From assembly GCA_017463765.1 (NCBI GenBank), contig JAFTON010000113.1:1-45674 (forward strand): DNA of 45,674 nucleotides, in the 5' to 3' direction. Within the stretch, counting starts at the first letter, position 1. Every line of letters starts with the position of its first letter. Positions 15,869-24,407 of the stretch are shown in pieces. The notes below the pieces were generated by a model, which had not been told where the DNA came from, did not search any database, and was given only the letters and a program-made list of their open reading frames with translations. Source of the stretch: Clostridia bacterium (GTDB taxonomy: Bacteria; Bacillota; Clostridia; Oscillospirales; CAG-272). The translations under genes were made by a program, and so were the position numbers.

Positions 15869-17016
15869 TAATTGTTTCCTCTTGTTCTGAGTATCTCGGT
15901 GTAGCAGAGAATGAATGGAGCGACGCCTTTTGCATCGTTTTCCACTACCGGCTCGGAAATGTAATATTCGTAAGAGCCGTCGCGTCGTGTGTTACCTTCC
16001 GGACCGAGTCCTGCAACAAGGCATATGCCACCGAGATTAAGCTCGCCCGAGTCGCTTATTTTCAGGTATCTGTTACAAATACCGTCGAAGGTTTCCTTAC
16101 CAAGACGGGCATATGAGTTATCTATAACCCCAAGTCTTGCACCCTTAAGCATAGCATAAGCAATCATGCTTGATCCACTTGTTTCAAGATAGTTGCCTTT
16201 CTTTCCGGGCTTATCAACAACCTGCCAATACAGTCCACTTTCGTCGCGAAATGCTGTGATGCTCAGGATAAGCTCCGAGAAGATACGGCATAGTCGTTCT
16301 CTTGCATTCATATCGTCAATTATCTCGATAATATCTATAAGTGCAACGGTAAACCAGCCTATAGAACGAAGCCAGAAGCTTTTAGAAAGGCCACTTTCTT
16401 TGTTTGCCCAGAATATAGTTTTAGAACAATCGAGGCCGTGATAATACAGTCCTGTATCGCGATCTTGCATATATTTGTTTACATTTTCGATCTGATTCAG
16501 CATATCTGAGTAGTCTTTACCACCGTATTCCTTAGAATAAAGTGTACTAAAAACTTGCGCCATATATATGCCATCAAGCCATATCTGGTGGGGATAAATC
16601 AGCTTGTGCCAGAAGTTTCCCGTACAGGTACGAGGCTGATTATCAAGCTGTGCTTTCTGCCTCTCGATAGCAAGGCGATATTTTTGCTTACCCGTTTTCT
16701 GATAAAGCTCAAACAGAACGCGTCCTTCGTTAAGATCGTCAAGATTGTATTTTTCAATGTCGTAGCCGAGAATAGCTCCATCCTCTGCTATGTAATAGTC
16801 GATAAAGCTCTCTGCAAAGGTAAAATACTTTTCCTCACCGGTAATCTGACTCATTTGCAGAAGGGAGGTGATCATACATCCGTCGATATAGTTCCAATGC
16901 GGTTTTTTGCCCTGCCTGATGCTCTCGATATTCCATATCGGAAGACATGGCGTAGACTCTGCTATAAGACGGTCTATATACCTGTCTATGTTTAAGTAGG
17001 CATCACTGTTATGCAT
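15868..17016 (-). CDS. GH105 unsaturated rhamnogalacturonyl/galacturonyl hydrolase
   Basis: This 382-residue alpha6/alpha6-barrel enzyme is close to YteR-type GH105. The likely catalytic acid is Asp148 in IWLDGIYM; NLDDLNEGRVLFEL (Asp93/94), KSFWLRSIGWF and LETSGSSMIAY are other family blocks. The reaction hydrates the double bond of unsaturated uronyl residues left by pectate or rhamnogalacturonan lyases. No signal peptide is present, so it works on imported oligosaccharides. Ribosome site GAGG lies before ATG 17016. It sits between GH28 and the isomerase-like gene. GH88 is a less likely alternative. Confidence 0.85.
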   Translation of the reverse strand: MHNSDAYLNIDRYIDRLIAESTPCLPIWNIESIRQGKKPHWNYIDGCMITSLLQMSQITGEEKYFTFAESFIDYYIAEDGAILGYDIEKYNLDDLNEGRVLFELYQKTGKQKYRLAIERQKAQLDNQPRTCTGNFWHKLIYPHQIWLDGIYMAQVFSTLYSKEYGGKDYSDMLNQIENVNKYMQDRDTGLYYHGLDCSKTIFWANKESGLSKSFWLRSIGWFTVALIDIIEIIDDMNARERLCRIFSELILSITAFRDESGLYWQVVDKPGKKGNYLETSGSSMIAYAMLKGARLGVIDNSYARLGKETFDGICNRYLKISDSGELNLGGICLVAGLGPEGNTRRDGSYEYYISEPVVENDAKGVAPFILCYTEILRTRGNN

Positions 17017-17033
17017 AGCCCTATCCTCTGTAT

Positions 17034-18578
17034 TTATTTTCTGATAAGCTCGCCTATGTGGTCGATAATCAGCTCATCACCGATAACTCCCTTAAGAATC
17101 ACGTTGTTAATAACAAGCTTTCTTACGTTATCAAAATACATTCCCTTACGGCAAAATTCTTCCATAAACTCGCGCATGGCAGGTCTTGAAGGTTTTGCAT
17201 ACGGGGAGAAGGTGAAGATAATGTTTTCCACCGTGATCTCCTCAATAGGCTGCTCGGGCAGACCGTCGCAATAACAGGCAGCAGCCTCGCAGTCCTCGCA
17301 GATCATATTTCTGAATGTAAACGCACCGAGGTAAGGAGTCCTGTCGTCAACAGGAAGAGCCTTTCTCGACCATACGTACTCAGAATTTCTGTCCGGGTCA
17401 CAGCAGTTATACCACATATTCATTACAATGGGGGTAAGAACACCCTCCATTTTTATGTTTTCAAATACCACACCGTCGATCACAGCATCCTTGCCACGTC
17501 CACGTCTGGTCTTGATTCTCAGACCTCTGTCGGTCTGTCTGAAAACGCAACGGTTTACCGTAAGATTGGTAACGCCACCTGCCATCTCGCTACCGAGAGT
17601 GACTGCACCGTGACCGAATTCCATAAGGCAGTTGCGTATAGTATGTCTGTTTGCAGGAGTTTTGAACTTCTTTCCTATCTCAATCTTTCCCGACTTGATA
17701 GCAATGCAGTCGTCACCAACGCTGAAGCGACAGCCGATAATATCGACCCTGTCACAAGCCTCGGGATCAATGGCATCTGTGTTTGGGCTATCCTTAGGAG
17801 CAGAAATGAACATATCGAGGAAGTCCACTTCCTTTGAAAAGTAGGGATGCATCTGCCAGGATGCAGCATCACAGGCGTGAATACCGTGAACATGTATACT
17901 CTCGCAGCGATTAAAGAACATAAGACGGGGTCTGCCCACCTTCTGTTCCTTAACGTTGATCCACCAGCCTGCCTTCGGGGCATTGCCGTCTATGATACCT
18001 TTACCAATTATAGTAATATCTTCTGCATATTCAGCGAAAATAAGAGCTTGGTGCATGGGAACGGCATTGCCCTCCCATACGCCGAAGAAGTGCTCCTCGC
18101 CGTTTACCATATCTACCGTCCAACCGGGAATAACGGGATAACGGGATCTGTCAGCCGAGCCGAGAAGTCTTGCACCCTCTGGAATATCGAGTGTGATATG
18201 ACTCTTCAGGCAGAGGGGAGCAACAAGATACGTTCCCTTCGGAAAATACAGTCTTGCTCCACGTGGCAGACAGTTTATTGCCGTCTGAACAGCAACGGTA
18301 TCATCGGTAATACCATCGCCCACTGCACCAAAATCGCGCACGTTAATCGCCGCACTCTCGCTTTTTGTAGCAAATTCAAAGGAACCGTCAAGCGATGGTG
18401 AGGTAATGGTATAGGTTTTTCCGGGGGCCAGGTCAAAGAGCGAGAAAACATTAGTGTTGCCTCTGTAAACCGGCTTCCCATCAAGATAAATGTCATATTC
18501 TCCGTCTTTATAATACGGAAGGTCATTGTGCCACTCAAAGCACGCCGAGGTTGATGATGTGAAAAGTAATTTGATCAT
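17034..18578 (-). CDS. GH28 polygalacturonase-type pectin hydrolase, cytoplasmic
   Basis: This 514-residue protein has an N-terminal beta-sandwich-like domain of about 70 residues, then a right-handed beta-helix starting at VRDFGAVGDGITDDT (80-94). All GH28 signature positions are present: NTD 266-268, DD 289-290 in VGDDCIAIKSG, GHG 322-324 and RIK 354-356. There is no signal peptide, so it most likely releases galacturonate from imported oligogalacturonides (exo-type) and does not attack polymer outside. Its start overlaps the stop of the 210-residue membrane protein gene as ATGA, tying the enzyme to the transporter unit. Confidence 0.92.
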   Translation of the reverse strand: MIKLLFTSSTSACFEWHNDLPYYKDGEYDIYLDGKPVYRGNTNVFSLFDLAPGKTYTITSPSLDGSFEFATKSESAAINVRDFGAVGDGITDDTVAVQTAINCLPRGARLYFPKGTYLVAPLCLKSHITLDIPEGARLLGSADRSRYPVIPGWTVDMVNGEEHFFGVWEGNAVPMHQALIFAEYAEDITIIGKGIIDGNAPKAGWWINVKEQKVGRPRLMFFNRCESIHVHGIHACDAASWQMHPYFSKEVDFLDMFISAPKDSPNTDAIDPEACDRVDIIGCRFSVGDDCIAIKSGKIEIGKKFKTPANRHTIRNCLMEFGHGAVTLGSEMAGGVTNLTVNRCVFRQTDRGLRIKTRRGRGKDAVIDGVVFENIKMEGVLTPIVMNMWYNCCDPDRNSEYVWSRKALPVDDRTPYLGAFTFRNMICEDCEAAACYCDGLPEQPIEEITVENIIFTFSPYAKPSRPAMREFMEEFCRKGMYFDNVRKLVINNVILKGVIGDELIIDHIGELIRK

Positions 18579-19207
18579 TTATGAGGTTCTGCCTTTTCCT
18601 TAGCGTCGTTGATGATTCTTGTAGCAAGATTCTTCATGCCGATAAACAGCATATCAACGGCAACGTACAGAAGTCCGAACATTATCGGCTCAACGCCGAG
18701 GAATATCTTCCCATCGGTGCCGCTGATCATATTCAAAATAATGTTGATAACGTTATAAATCCACACTATCATAACAACCAGCAGAGAAGAGTAGATAATA
18801 TTTGCGAAGAAAGTCCAGAACTTACGCTTCGGGAACATCATCCACTTATTGTTATCTCCGGGTGTTACTGCGAAGAAGTGAAATGCGTTGTTTACGAGCA
18901 GGTCTGTAACCATGCCCATAACTACGCCGAGAACGACTACCATATCCAGAAAATCCCATACGTACATTCCGAGTCCCCAATATATAAAGAAGCATACGGC
19001 ACCGTTAAACCAGAATTTGATAAACAGAGCCTTTATGGGAGAGGGAATTCTGTCAATAAATCCTTGAGAACGATATTTTTTTCCGGGATCGATCTTGGAT
19101 TTCGGATATGTTTTTTTATCTGCGTTTACAAGTCTGTCTACAGCATCTGTATTCAGCTTGTAATTTTTTTTGCTTTTGTCTTGTTTATTTGTATTCTTTT
19201 CTGACAT
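18575..19207 (-). CDS. Uncharacterised four-helix membrane protein A of the ABC operon
   Basis: This 210-residue protein is not recognised. A lysine-rich cytosolic N-terminus of about 60 residues is followed by four hydrophobic segments near 60-82, 84-106, 130-155 and 165-190, and a short charged tail. It has no EAA loop, so it is not a classical permease. It lies between the 194-residue membrane protein (9 bases away) and GH28 (4-base overlap), inside the same transcription unit as the importer. Its position argues for an accessory role in the transporter, but nothing in the sequence shows the function. Confidence 0.75.
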   Translation of the reverse strand: MSEKNTNKQDKSKKNYKLNTDAVDRLVNADKKTYPKSKIDPGKKYRSQGFIDRIPSPIKALFIKFWFNGAVCFFIYWGLGMYVWDFLDMVVVLGVVMGMVTDLLVNNAFHFFAVTPGDNNKWMMFPKRKFWTFFANIIYSSLLVVMIVWIYNVINIILNMISGTDGKIFLGVEPIMFGLLYVAVDMLFIGMKNLATRIINDAKEKAEPHK

Positions 19208-19216
19208 TTTGGATTA

Positions 19217-19801
19217 TTATTCCTCGTCGGCAATTTCGATAGTTCCGATATCACCACTACCCTCTACATCGATGGAGGTGTTGATCTTCTTGAGCAGCTT
19301 TGCAAGAACGGGCTCAAGGAGCATAAGAACGGTTGTAATTCCGACGAGAATTACATGAATGGAAAGGGTGCTCTTTGCCGTGTTGATATATTCAAGAGCA
19401 GCTTCGTTAAAGCTGTTTGTGGGGTTGTTCAAAGCATTGTCGATTCTGCCGATATAATGGATATCTGCAAAAATAACAGCAGCGTAAAGAACAACCATAA
19501 GCGCCATCATAGCGATTTTCGGCTTCTGACGCTTCGGGAACGCATTAAGCATACAAACGAAGGAAAGAATCATAAACAGCATAGAAACGAATGCTGCAAG
19601 ACCCATATTTGCACCCTGAATTTTTGCCGTTGTATCAGAAATACTGGTAAGGTTCATAGAATACTGAACAAAGGTGATACAAAGAGCTACGAGAGGAATG
19701 GCTTGAGGGTTCTTCTTCAGTGCAACGAAGAATTTACGCACCCTTTCCTTCAACCACGCCACAATTTTATTCGAATTTTTATTAGAGTTATTATCTTTCA
19801 T
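19217..19801 (-). CDS. Uncharacterised four-helix membrane protein B of the ABC operon
   Basis: This 194-residue protein has a basic N-terminus (about 1-33), four hydrophobic segments near 35-55, 67-90, 95-115 and 142-165, and an acidic C-terminus (SGDIGTIEIADEE). I recognise no family motif. The layout resembles the 161-residue protein on the other side of ATPase B: a cytosolic arm ending in KN, a first helix with a short Ser/Asp loop, then three helices. The two may be distant homologues. It lies 12 bases after ATPase B, which suggests co-translation with it. Confidence 0.75.
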   Translation of the reverse strand: MKDNNSNKNSNKIVAWLKERVRKFFVALKKNPQAIPLVALCITFVQYSMNLTSISDTTAKIQGANMGLAAFVSMLFMILSFVCMLNAFPKRQKPKIAMMALMVVLYAAVIFADIHYIGRIDNALNNPTNSFNEAALEYINTAKSTLSIHVILVGITTVLMLLEPVLAKLLKKINTSIDVEGSGDIGTIEIADEE

Positions 19802-19813
19802 AATACAACTTCC

Positions 19814-20875
19814 TTATCTGATAGCGTTGGTTGTTTCCTTGTCAAAGAAGTGCTTACGGTTAAAGGATACGGTAATATCCTCGCCATAGCCGTAATTGCA
19901 CCATTCACGGAACTTGGCAGTTACCTTGTGACCGTTGAGATGACCGTGAATAAGGGTGGTCTGACCCAGGTTCTCACAATTGTTTACGTTAATAGTGACA
20001 TCGCTGCCCTTAACAATATTTTCGGGTCTTACACCGAGAGTTATTTCTTTGTTGTTGTAAGAGGAGAGAAGTGTGGATTCCTCGTCTGTGAGAGGAACCT
20101 TTATCTGACCGTCAATCATAAGATGATCGCCACAAACCGTAGCAGTGAAGAAGTTCATAGGAGGAAGTCCGATGAAGCTGGCTACGAAAACGTTTGCAGG
20201 GGTATCATAAAGCTCGAGGGGAGTACCGATCTGCTGAACGTAGCCCATCGACATGCAAACAATTCTATCTGCCAGTGTAAGAGCCTCGGTCTGATCGTGG
20301 GTAACGTAAAGCATAGTCGCCTTAAGGCGCTTATGAAGGAGTAAAATCTCACGTCTTGTTGCACCTCTGAGCTTTGCATCAAGGTTTGAGAGTGGCTCGT
20401 CAAAGAGGAATACCTTAGGTGTACGAACGATTGCACGTCCCATGGCAACACGCTGACGCTGACCTCCCGAGAGCTGCTTCGGCTTTTTGTTAAGCTGGTC
20501 GGTAAGGCCGAGAATCTCTGCTGCAGCCATAACCTTTTCGTGAATAACGTTGGGATCCTCGTGAAGAAGGGTAAGAGAAAATGCCATGTTCTCGTATACC
20601 GTCATATGTGCATAGAGCGCATAGTTCTGGAATACCATCGCAATATCTCTATCCTTGGGGGGCATCTGCGTTACGTCCTTACCGTCAATGATAAGCGTGC
20701 CGGAGGAAATATCCTCAAGACCTGCAACCATACGAAGAGTAGTGGACTTACCACATCCGGACGGACCTACAAGAACGATAAGCTCGCCGTCCTCAATGTC
20801 GATATTGAAATCAAACACTGCCTGAACGTTGTTATCGTAAATTTTATTTAGATTTTTCAAACTTAAAGAAGCCAT
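19814..20875 (-). CDS. ABC transporter ATP-binding protein B (MsmK/UgpC/MalK type)
   Basis: This 353-residue protein has intact Walker A GPSGCGKST, Q-loop MVFQNYALYAHM, signature LSGGQRQRVAMGRAI, Walker B VFLFDEPLSNLDAK and switch THDQTEA. The C-terminal TOBE domain ends GVRPENIVKGSD and beyond. It resembles ATPase A but differs throughout, so it is not a recent duplicate. It is embedded among four small membrane proteins, two on each side, so this ATPase may belong to a subassembly with them. The strong ribosome site is AAGGA before ATG 20875. Confidence 0.92.
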   Translation of the reverse strand: MASLSLKNLNKIYDNNVQAVFDFNIDIEDGELIVLVGPSGCGKSTTLRMVAGLEDISSGTLIIDGKDVTQMPPKDRDIAMVFQNYALYAHMTVYENMAFSLTLLHEDPNVIHEKVMAAAEILGLTDQLNKKPKQLSGGQRQRVAMGRAIVRTPKVFLFDEPLSNLDAKLRGATRREILLLHKRLKATMLYVTHDQTEALTLADRIVCMSMGYVQQIGTPLELYDTPANVFVASFIGLPPMNFFTATVCGDHLMIDGQIKVPLTDEESTLLSSYNNKEITLGVRPENIVKGSDVTINVNNCENLGQTTLIHGHLNGHKVTAKFREWCNYGYGEDITVSFNRKHFFDKETTNAIR

Positions 20876-20896
20876 ACCGGGAAAAATCCTTTCTGA

Positions 20897-21382
20897 TTAT
20901 TCTGAAACGAGAGTTTTTTCATATTCGCGAAGCTTTTTGGACTTGATAATTCCAATAACACCTCCGGTGATAGCACAAGCTGCAGATATCACAAGGCAGG
21001 CAACGCAAAGCAGAAATTGACCTGCTTCCATTACGTGAAGGTACTGATTCTTTTTAAGCTCAATAAAGGTCATGTATGCGTTAAGTGGAATTCCGAAGAT
21101 ACGAACGATCTGCATAGCACCGATAGCGCAAAGAACAATAGAAAACGTCTTATCATAGTTCTTAACACCCTCGGATGCGAGGAATACGAAAAGCATGAAG
21201 AGAAGATTATAGATAACCGAAACTCCGATTTCTATGTTATAATAATAGTTTTTTGCATCCGAGCTGTAGATTGAGATGAAGTAGATTGCATTAAACACGA
21301 TAGCTAAGTAAGAAAGGTTTGCTGAGATCTTGTTTTTCGTATATCTCATACGGTCGGTCTTGATATCGGTGATGTTAGCCAT
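20897..21382 (-). CDS. Uncharacterised four-helix membrane protein C of the ABC operon
   Basis: This 161-residue protein has four hydrophobic segments near 22-42, 48-72, 80-100 and 118-145, with a cytosolic KSKKLREYEK tail. I recognise no known family. GGAGAGGAGG lies directly before ATG 21382, one base after the preceding gene's stop, so translation is probably coupled and strong. Size and helix spacing resemble the 194-residue protein B. An accessory transporter role is inferred from position only. Confidence 0.75.
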   Translation of the reverse strand: MANITDIKTDRMRYTKNKISANLSYLAIVFNAIYFISIYSSDAKNYYYNIEIGVSVIYNLLFMLFVFLASEGVKNYDKTFSIVLCAIGAMQIVRIFGIPLNAYMTFIELKKNQYLHVMEAGQFLLCVACLVISAACAITGGVIGIIKSKKLREYEKTLVSE

Positions 21383-21383
21383 A

Positions 21384-21986
21384 TTATACCTCCTCTCCCT
21401 TAAGAAGCTGTTTTTCCTGATTCATAAGAACTGTCTTGTAAATCATATTTGCAACGTTCAGAATTGCTGTGATTATAAGAATGGCAGATACTAACCAGCA
21501 AAGATCAAACCAGAAGGTTGAATAAGGACCGGATGGATTGTTAGGGTCAATTCCGGCGCTAAGATATACAGAAGGTGGGGGTGGGTTTTCAACCCACTCC
21601 TGTAAAACCCCGAAATCTACGTTTAGGAACATTTCTTTATATTTAAGCACGTTGATAAGACTCCATACGGCAACCGAAACCGATGCAACCGAGCTTAACA
21701 TAACAGTGCAGTAATTTGCAATGTAATATTTTCTGCGAGTGTGATTATTGAATACCAGACCTGCAACAGATAGGACAATCAGTACAATACTCAGGTTGGT
21801 GAAAGTTTTGTTAAAAGGCTGTAAAGCATAAAACATCTCTGCATTAAAGGTTTCTTTTATAGCATTAACCCTATAAAGTAAATATGCGTCGGTGGATACA
21901 CCGAGCGAATATACGAATGCAAGTGCGGCGGCCGCAATGCAGAGATAAGAGATTATTTTCTGAAATTTCATTTGTAATTTATACAT
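21384..21986 (-). CDS. Uncharacterised four-helix membrane protein D of the ABC operon
   Basis: This protein is about 200 residues from ATG 21986; an in-frame TTG at 21998 is the alternative start. Four hydrophobic segments lie near 10-35, 55-75, 85-110 and 160-185. An extracytoplasmic loop of about 45 residues between helices 3 and 4 contains VENPPPPSVYLSAGIDPNNPSG. It directly follows the solute-binding lipoprotein gene, and its proline-rich outer loop could contact that protein. No family is recognised. The intergenic hairpin at 22060-22083 separates it from the lipoprotein gene and probably lowers its relative expression. Confidence 0.72.
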   Translation of the reverse strand: MYKLQMKFQKIISYLCIAAAALAFVYSLGVSTDAYLLYRVNAIKETFNAEMFYALQPFNKTFTNLSIVLIVLSVAGLVFNNHTRRKYYIANYCTVMLSSVASVSVAVWSLINVLKYKEMFLNVDFGVLQEWVENPPPPSVYLSAGIDPNNPSGPYSTFWFDLCWLVSAILIITAILNVANMIYKTVLMNQEKQLLKGEEV

Positions 21987-22059
21987 ATCAATTTCCAATC
22001 CGCCGTCAGCGTAGGCGACGGCACAGTCGTTTGTGTTATACCTTAACTTTTTTAGGGGT

Positions 22060-22083
22060 GGCAGAGGGGTAGCCCCCTCTGCC
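22060..22083 (-). promoter_or_regulatory. Strong hairpin after the solute-binding protein gene
   Basis: GGCAGAGGGG pairs perfectly with CCCCTCTGCC around a 4-base loop. No T run follows, so it looks like an mRNA 3'-end stabiliser or partial attenuator giving excess binding protein over downstream genes. Confidence 0.7.
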
Positions 22084-22099
22084 TTGTAGAATTTAAAAA

Positions 22100-24301
22100 T
22101 TACTGCTCATCAAGAACGGTGAAGCCGTCGGAGATGATGTCGATGAAGAGGTTAGTCTTATCCTTGGACTGAGAGAACTTACCGGAAGAAGAAAGGTTGG
22201 TAAGAAGAGCAATTGCGTCATTCTCAGCCTTGTTGGTGGGAAGAGAAGTAGGAACGATGCTGTACCAGGGATTCTCGGTAATTGCAAGCTCAGGATGCTT
22301 GATGAGACCAAGACCGATAGCAACAGAGATCTTACCTGCGCCTTCCTTACCTACGATATGAGTGCACTGATACTCGAATGCCTGGCTCTTTACGAAGGAA
22401 AGAGTGGAACCGAGATACTGACGTGCGTAGTTGGTGTAGTTACCGGAAGCCTTATCCTTATCCCAAAGCTCGGTGAAGGTAGCGTCTGCGATAACAGGCA
22501 TAAGCTTACCGTTGAAGTTGAACATCTGGTAAGAGCCGTCTTCCTTGGTATTGATGAATGCATCGGGACCGTAGGACATAAGGATCTGACCTGCCTCGGA
22601 GTAAGCGTAGTCGATAAGCTTAAGAGCTGCATCGAGCTTGTTCTTATCTTCGCCAACACCTGCAAGAGAGATTGCCCAACCGTCGGTCTTAACGGATCTC
22701 CAGGACTCGGTAAATCTCATATAAACGCCAGCCTCGTTAGTACCGTCGAACCAACGTGCAACGGGAACCATAACTGCCATGTACTTCTCGCCATCCTGAA
22801 GCTCAGTCTGATTGTAGATGGTCTGAGTCTGGTTGTAGTCGTAGTGCATAAAGCCTGCATCATTTCTGAGCATAAGCATGGTCTCGGTGTCTTCACCCTT
22901 TACGAAGGAGGAGGAGATGAGACCCTCGGATACCATTGCGTTCATTCTTGCAAGAGCAACGTATGTATCCTGTTCCTGACGTGCATCGTGAAGCTTACCG
23001 TCAGTACCAATGTAGAGATAATCCTGTCTGGACTCAAGGCCACGAACGCCGAAGAGAGTTCCTGCGAAACGGAACATATCAACTCTTCTCTGGTTGTTGT
23101 CGTCCTCTCTGGAGAAGAGACCTTCAACAGTGTTGGTGCCGTTAAGAGTCTGGGGGTTAGCAACTACGCAACGAAGAAGAGCTACAAGCTCGTCTGCGTC
23201 CCAAGCTGCATCCTGACCGATGAAGAGGTCAGCACGGTTGGTGCCGTAGTAGCCGTTGTATGCCTTATCGATGTATTCACGAAGCATGTTAACTGCCTGA
23301 ACACCCGATACTGCGCCTGCTGCAAGTGCATCGTTCATGTTCTTAACGATGTTGCCTGCTGCGTCGTAATCCTTAGTAAGTTCGATAATATCTGTTCCGT
23401 TCTTGTTAGCTGCGTCAACTACAACCTTACCCTCGGTAGGCATGTAAGGAGTGTAAACTGCTGCTGCAAGGTTCTTGGATGCGGATGCGGAGAACTCGCC
23501 CTCGCCGTTGAGAAGCTTCTCAACCCAGTCGGTTCTCATAAGAGGCATACGCTCGATGTCATCAACACCGTCGAAGTAAGGAGAGTAGTAGATAGCGCCG
23601 TTTTCAACGTTACCTGTGATGGAAAGACGTACAATGGGGTTAGCCTCAAGGTAAGCCTTGAAGTTAGGCATTGCGTCAAGGTAGAGTGCAAGGTTAACGA
23701 GCTTGCCTGCTACGCCTGCCTCGGAAAGCTGGGTAGCGGTACCGGATACCATATCTACCTCACCGAGGTTATCCTGCCAGTAATTGAATTCCTTCTGTGC
23801 AGAGCCTTCACCTCTCCACTTGTTCTCGAAGTTGATGTTAAGTCTCTTGGAAACCTCAACCCAGGTGGGCTTAAGGTCGCCGGAGTGATAGGTAACACCG
23901 TCTGCAAGGGTGATGCCCTCGCCTGCTACTTCAGCATCGAAGAAGAGACCGGTCTTCTTGTTGTTGTAACCGGTAGCCATTCTGAGAGTGGTACCCTCAG
24001 CATACTCAAGCTTGTAGCCGGAGATGCTTTCGCTGGTGGGGTTCTTCCAGAAGTCCATAAGTCTGTTATAAGCGTTCTGCTTATAGTACAGATAGTCTTC
24101 GGTGCCCCAGCTCTTAGCGAGCTCGATTGCTGCCGCATAGTTTTCTGCATTAGGATCTACAACCTCATTGCCACCGTCGCCTTCGCCACCACCATCGGGA
24201 GTGGGGGGAGTGGGGGGGTTGAAGAGACCACAGCCTGTGAGTGCGAAGCTCATTGTCATAACGAGCACAAGGAGAAGCGCTATGATTCTTGTTTTGGTCA
24301 T
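22100..24301 (-). CDS. Large extracellular solute-binding lipoprotein of a sugar ABC importer (LplA-like)
   Basis: This 733-residue protein is much larger than typical sugar-binding lipoproteins (about 430-550). The signal peptide ends in lipobox LTGC (Cys24). A Pro/Gly-rich tether with PPTPPTPDGGGEGDGG (about 29-44) is followed by a cluster-B type sugar-binding fold. Tryptophans and acidic residues suit oligosaccharide binding. The very uniform codon choice and AGGAGG ribosome site suggest high expression. It lies between the permease genes and the small membrane protein genes. Context (GH28, GH105, GH4) suggests oligogalacturonide or rhamnogalacturonan-derived ligands. Confidence 0.88.
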   Translation of the reverse strand: MTKTRIIALLLVLVMTMSFALTGCGLFNPPTPPTPDGGGEGDGGNEVVDPNAENYAAAIELAKSWGTEDYLYYKQNAYNRLMDFWKNPTSESISGYKLEYAEGTTLRMATGYNNKKTGLFFDAEVAGEGITLADGVTYHSGDLKPTWVEVSKRLNINFENKWRGEGSAQKEFNYWQDNLGEVDMVSGTATQLSEAGVAGKLVNLALYLDAMPNFKAYLEANPIVRLSITGNVENGAIYYSPYFDGVDDIERMPLMRTDWVEKLLNGEGEFSASASKNLAAAVYTPYMPTEGKVVVDAANKNGTDIIELTKDYDAAGNIVKNMNDALAAGAVSGVQAVNMLREYIDKAYNGYYGTNRADLFIGQDAAWDADELVALLRCVVANPQTLNGTNTVEGLFSREDDNNQRRVDMFRFAGTLFGVRGLESRQDYLYIGTDGKLHDARQEQDTYVALARMNAMVSEGLISSSFVKGEDTETMLMLRNDAGFMHYDYNQTQTIYNQTELQDGEKYMAVMVPVARWFDGTNEAGVYMRFTESWRSVKTDGWAISLAGVGEDKNKLDAALKLIDYAYSEAGQILMSYGPDAFINTKEDGSYQMFNFNGKLMPVIADATFTELWDKDKASGNYTNYARQYLGSTLSFVKSQAFEYQCTHIVGKEGAGKISVAIGLGLIKHPELAITENPWYSIVPTSLPTNKAENDAIALLTNLSSSGKFSQSKDKTNLFIDIISDGFTVLDEQ

Positions 24302-24326
24302 TTTGGATTCCTCCTAATAAAATTTA

Positions 24327-24353
24327 TTATTGAGCGCGACCGGCGCTTAATAA
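24327..24353 (-). promoter_or_regulatory. Hairpin between permease and binding-protein genes
   Basis: TTATTGAGCGC (24327-24337) and GCGCTTAATAA (24343-24353) pair with a single mismatch and a 5-base loop. No T run follows on the minus strand. It may protect the 5' end of a processed binding-protein transcript. Confidence 0.5.
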
Positions 24354-24407
24354 CCGAAAAAAGAATTGTAATGTGCAAAATAGTGAGAAAGGTAAAGCGT
24401 TGCTTGC

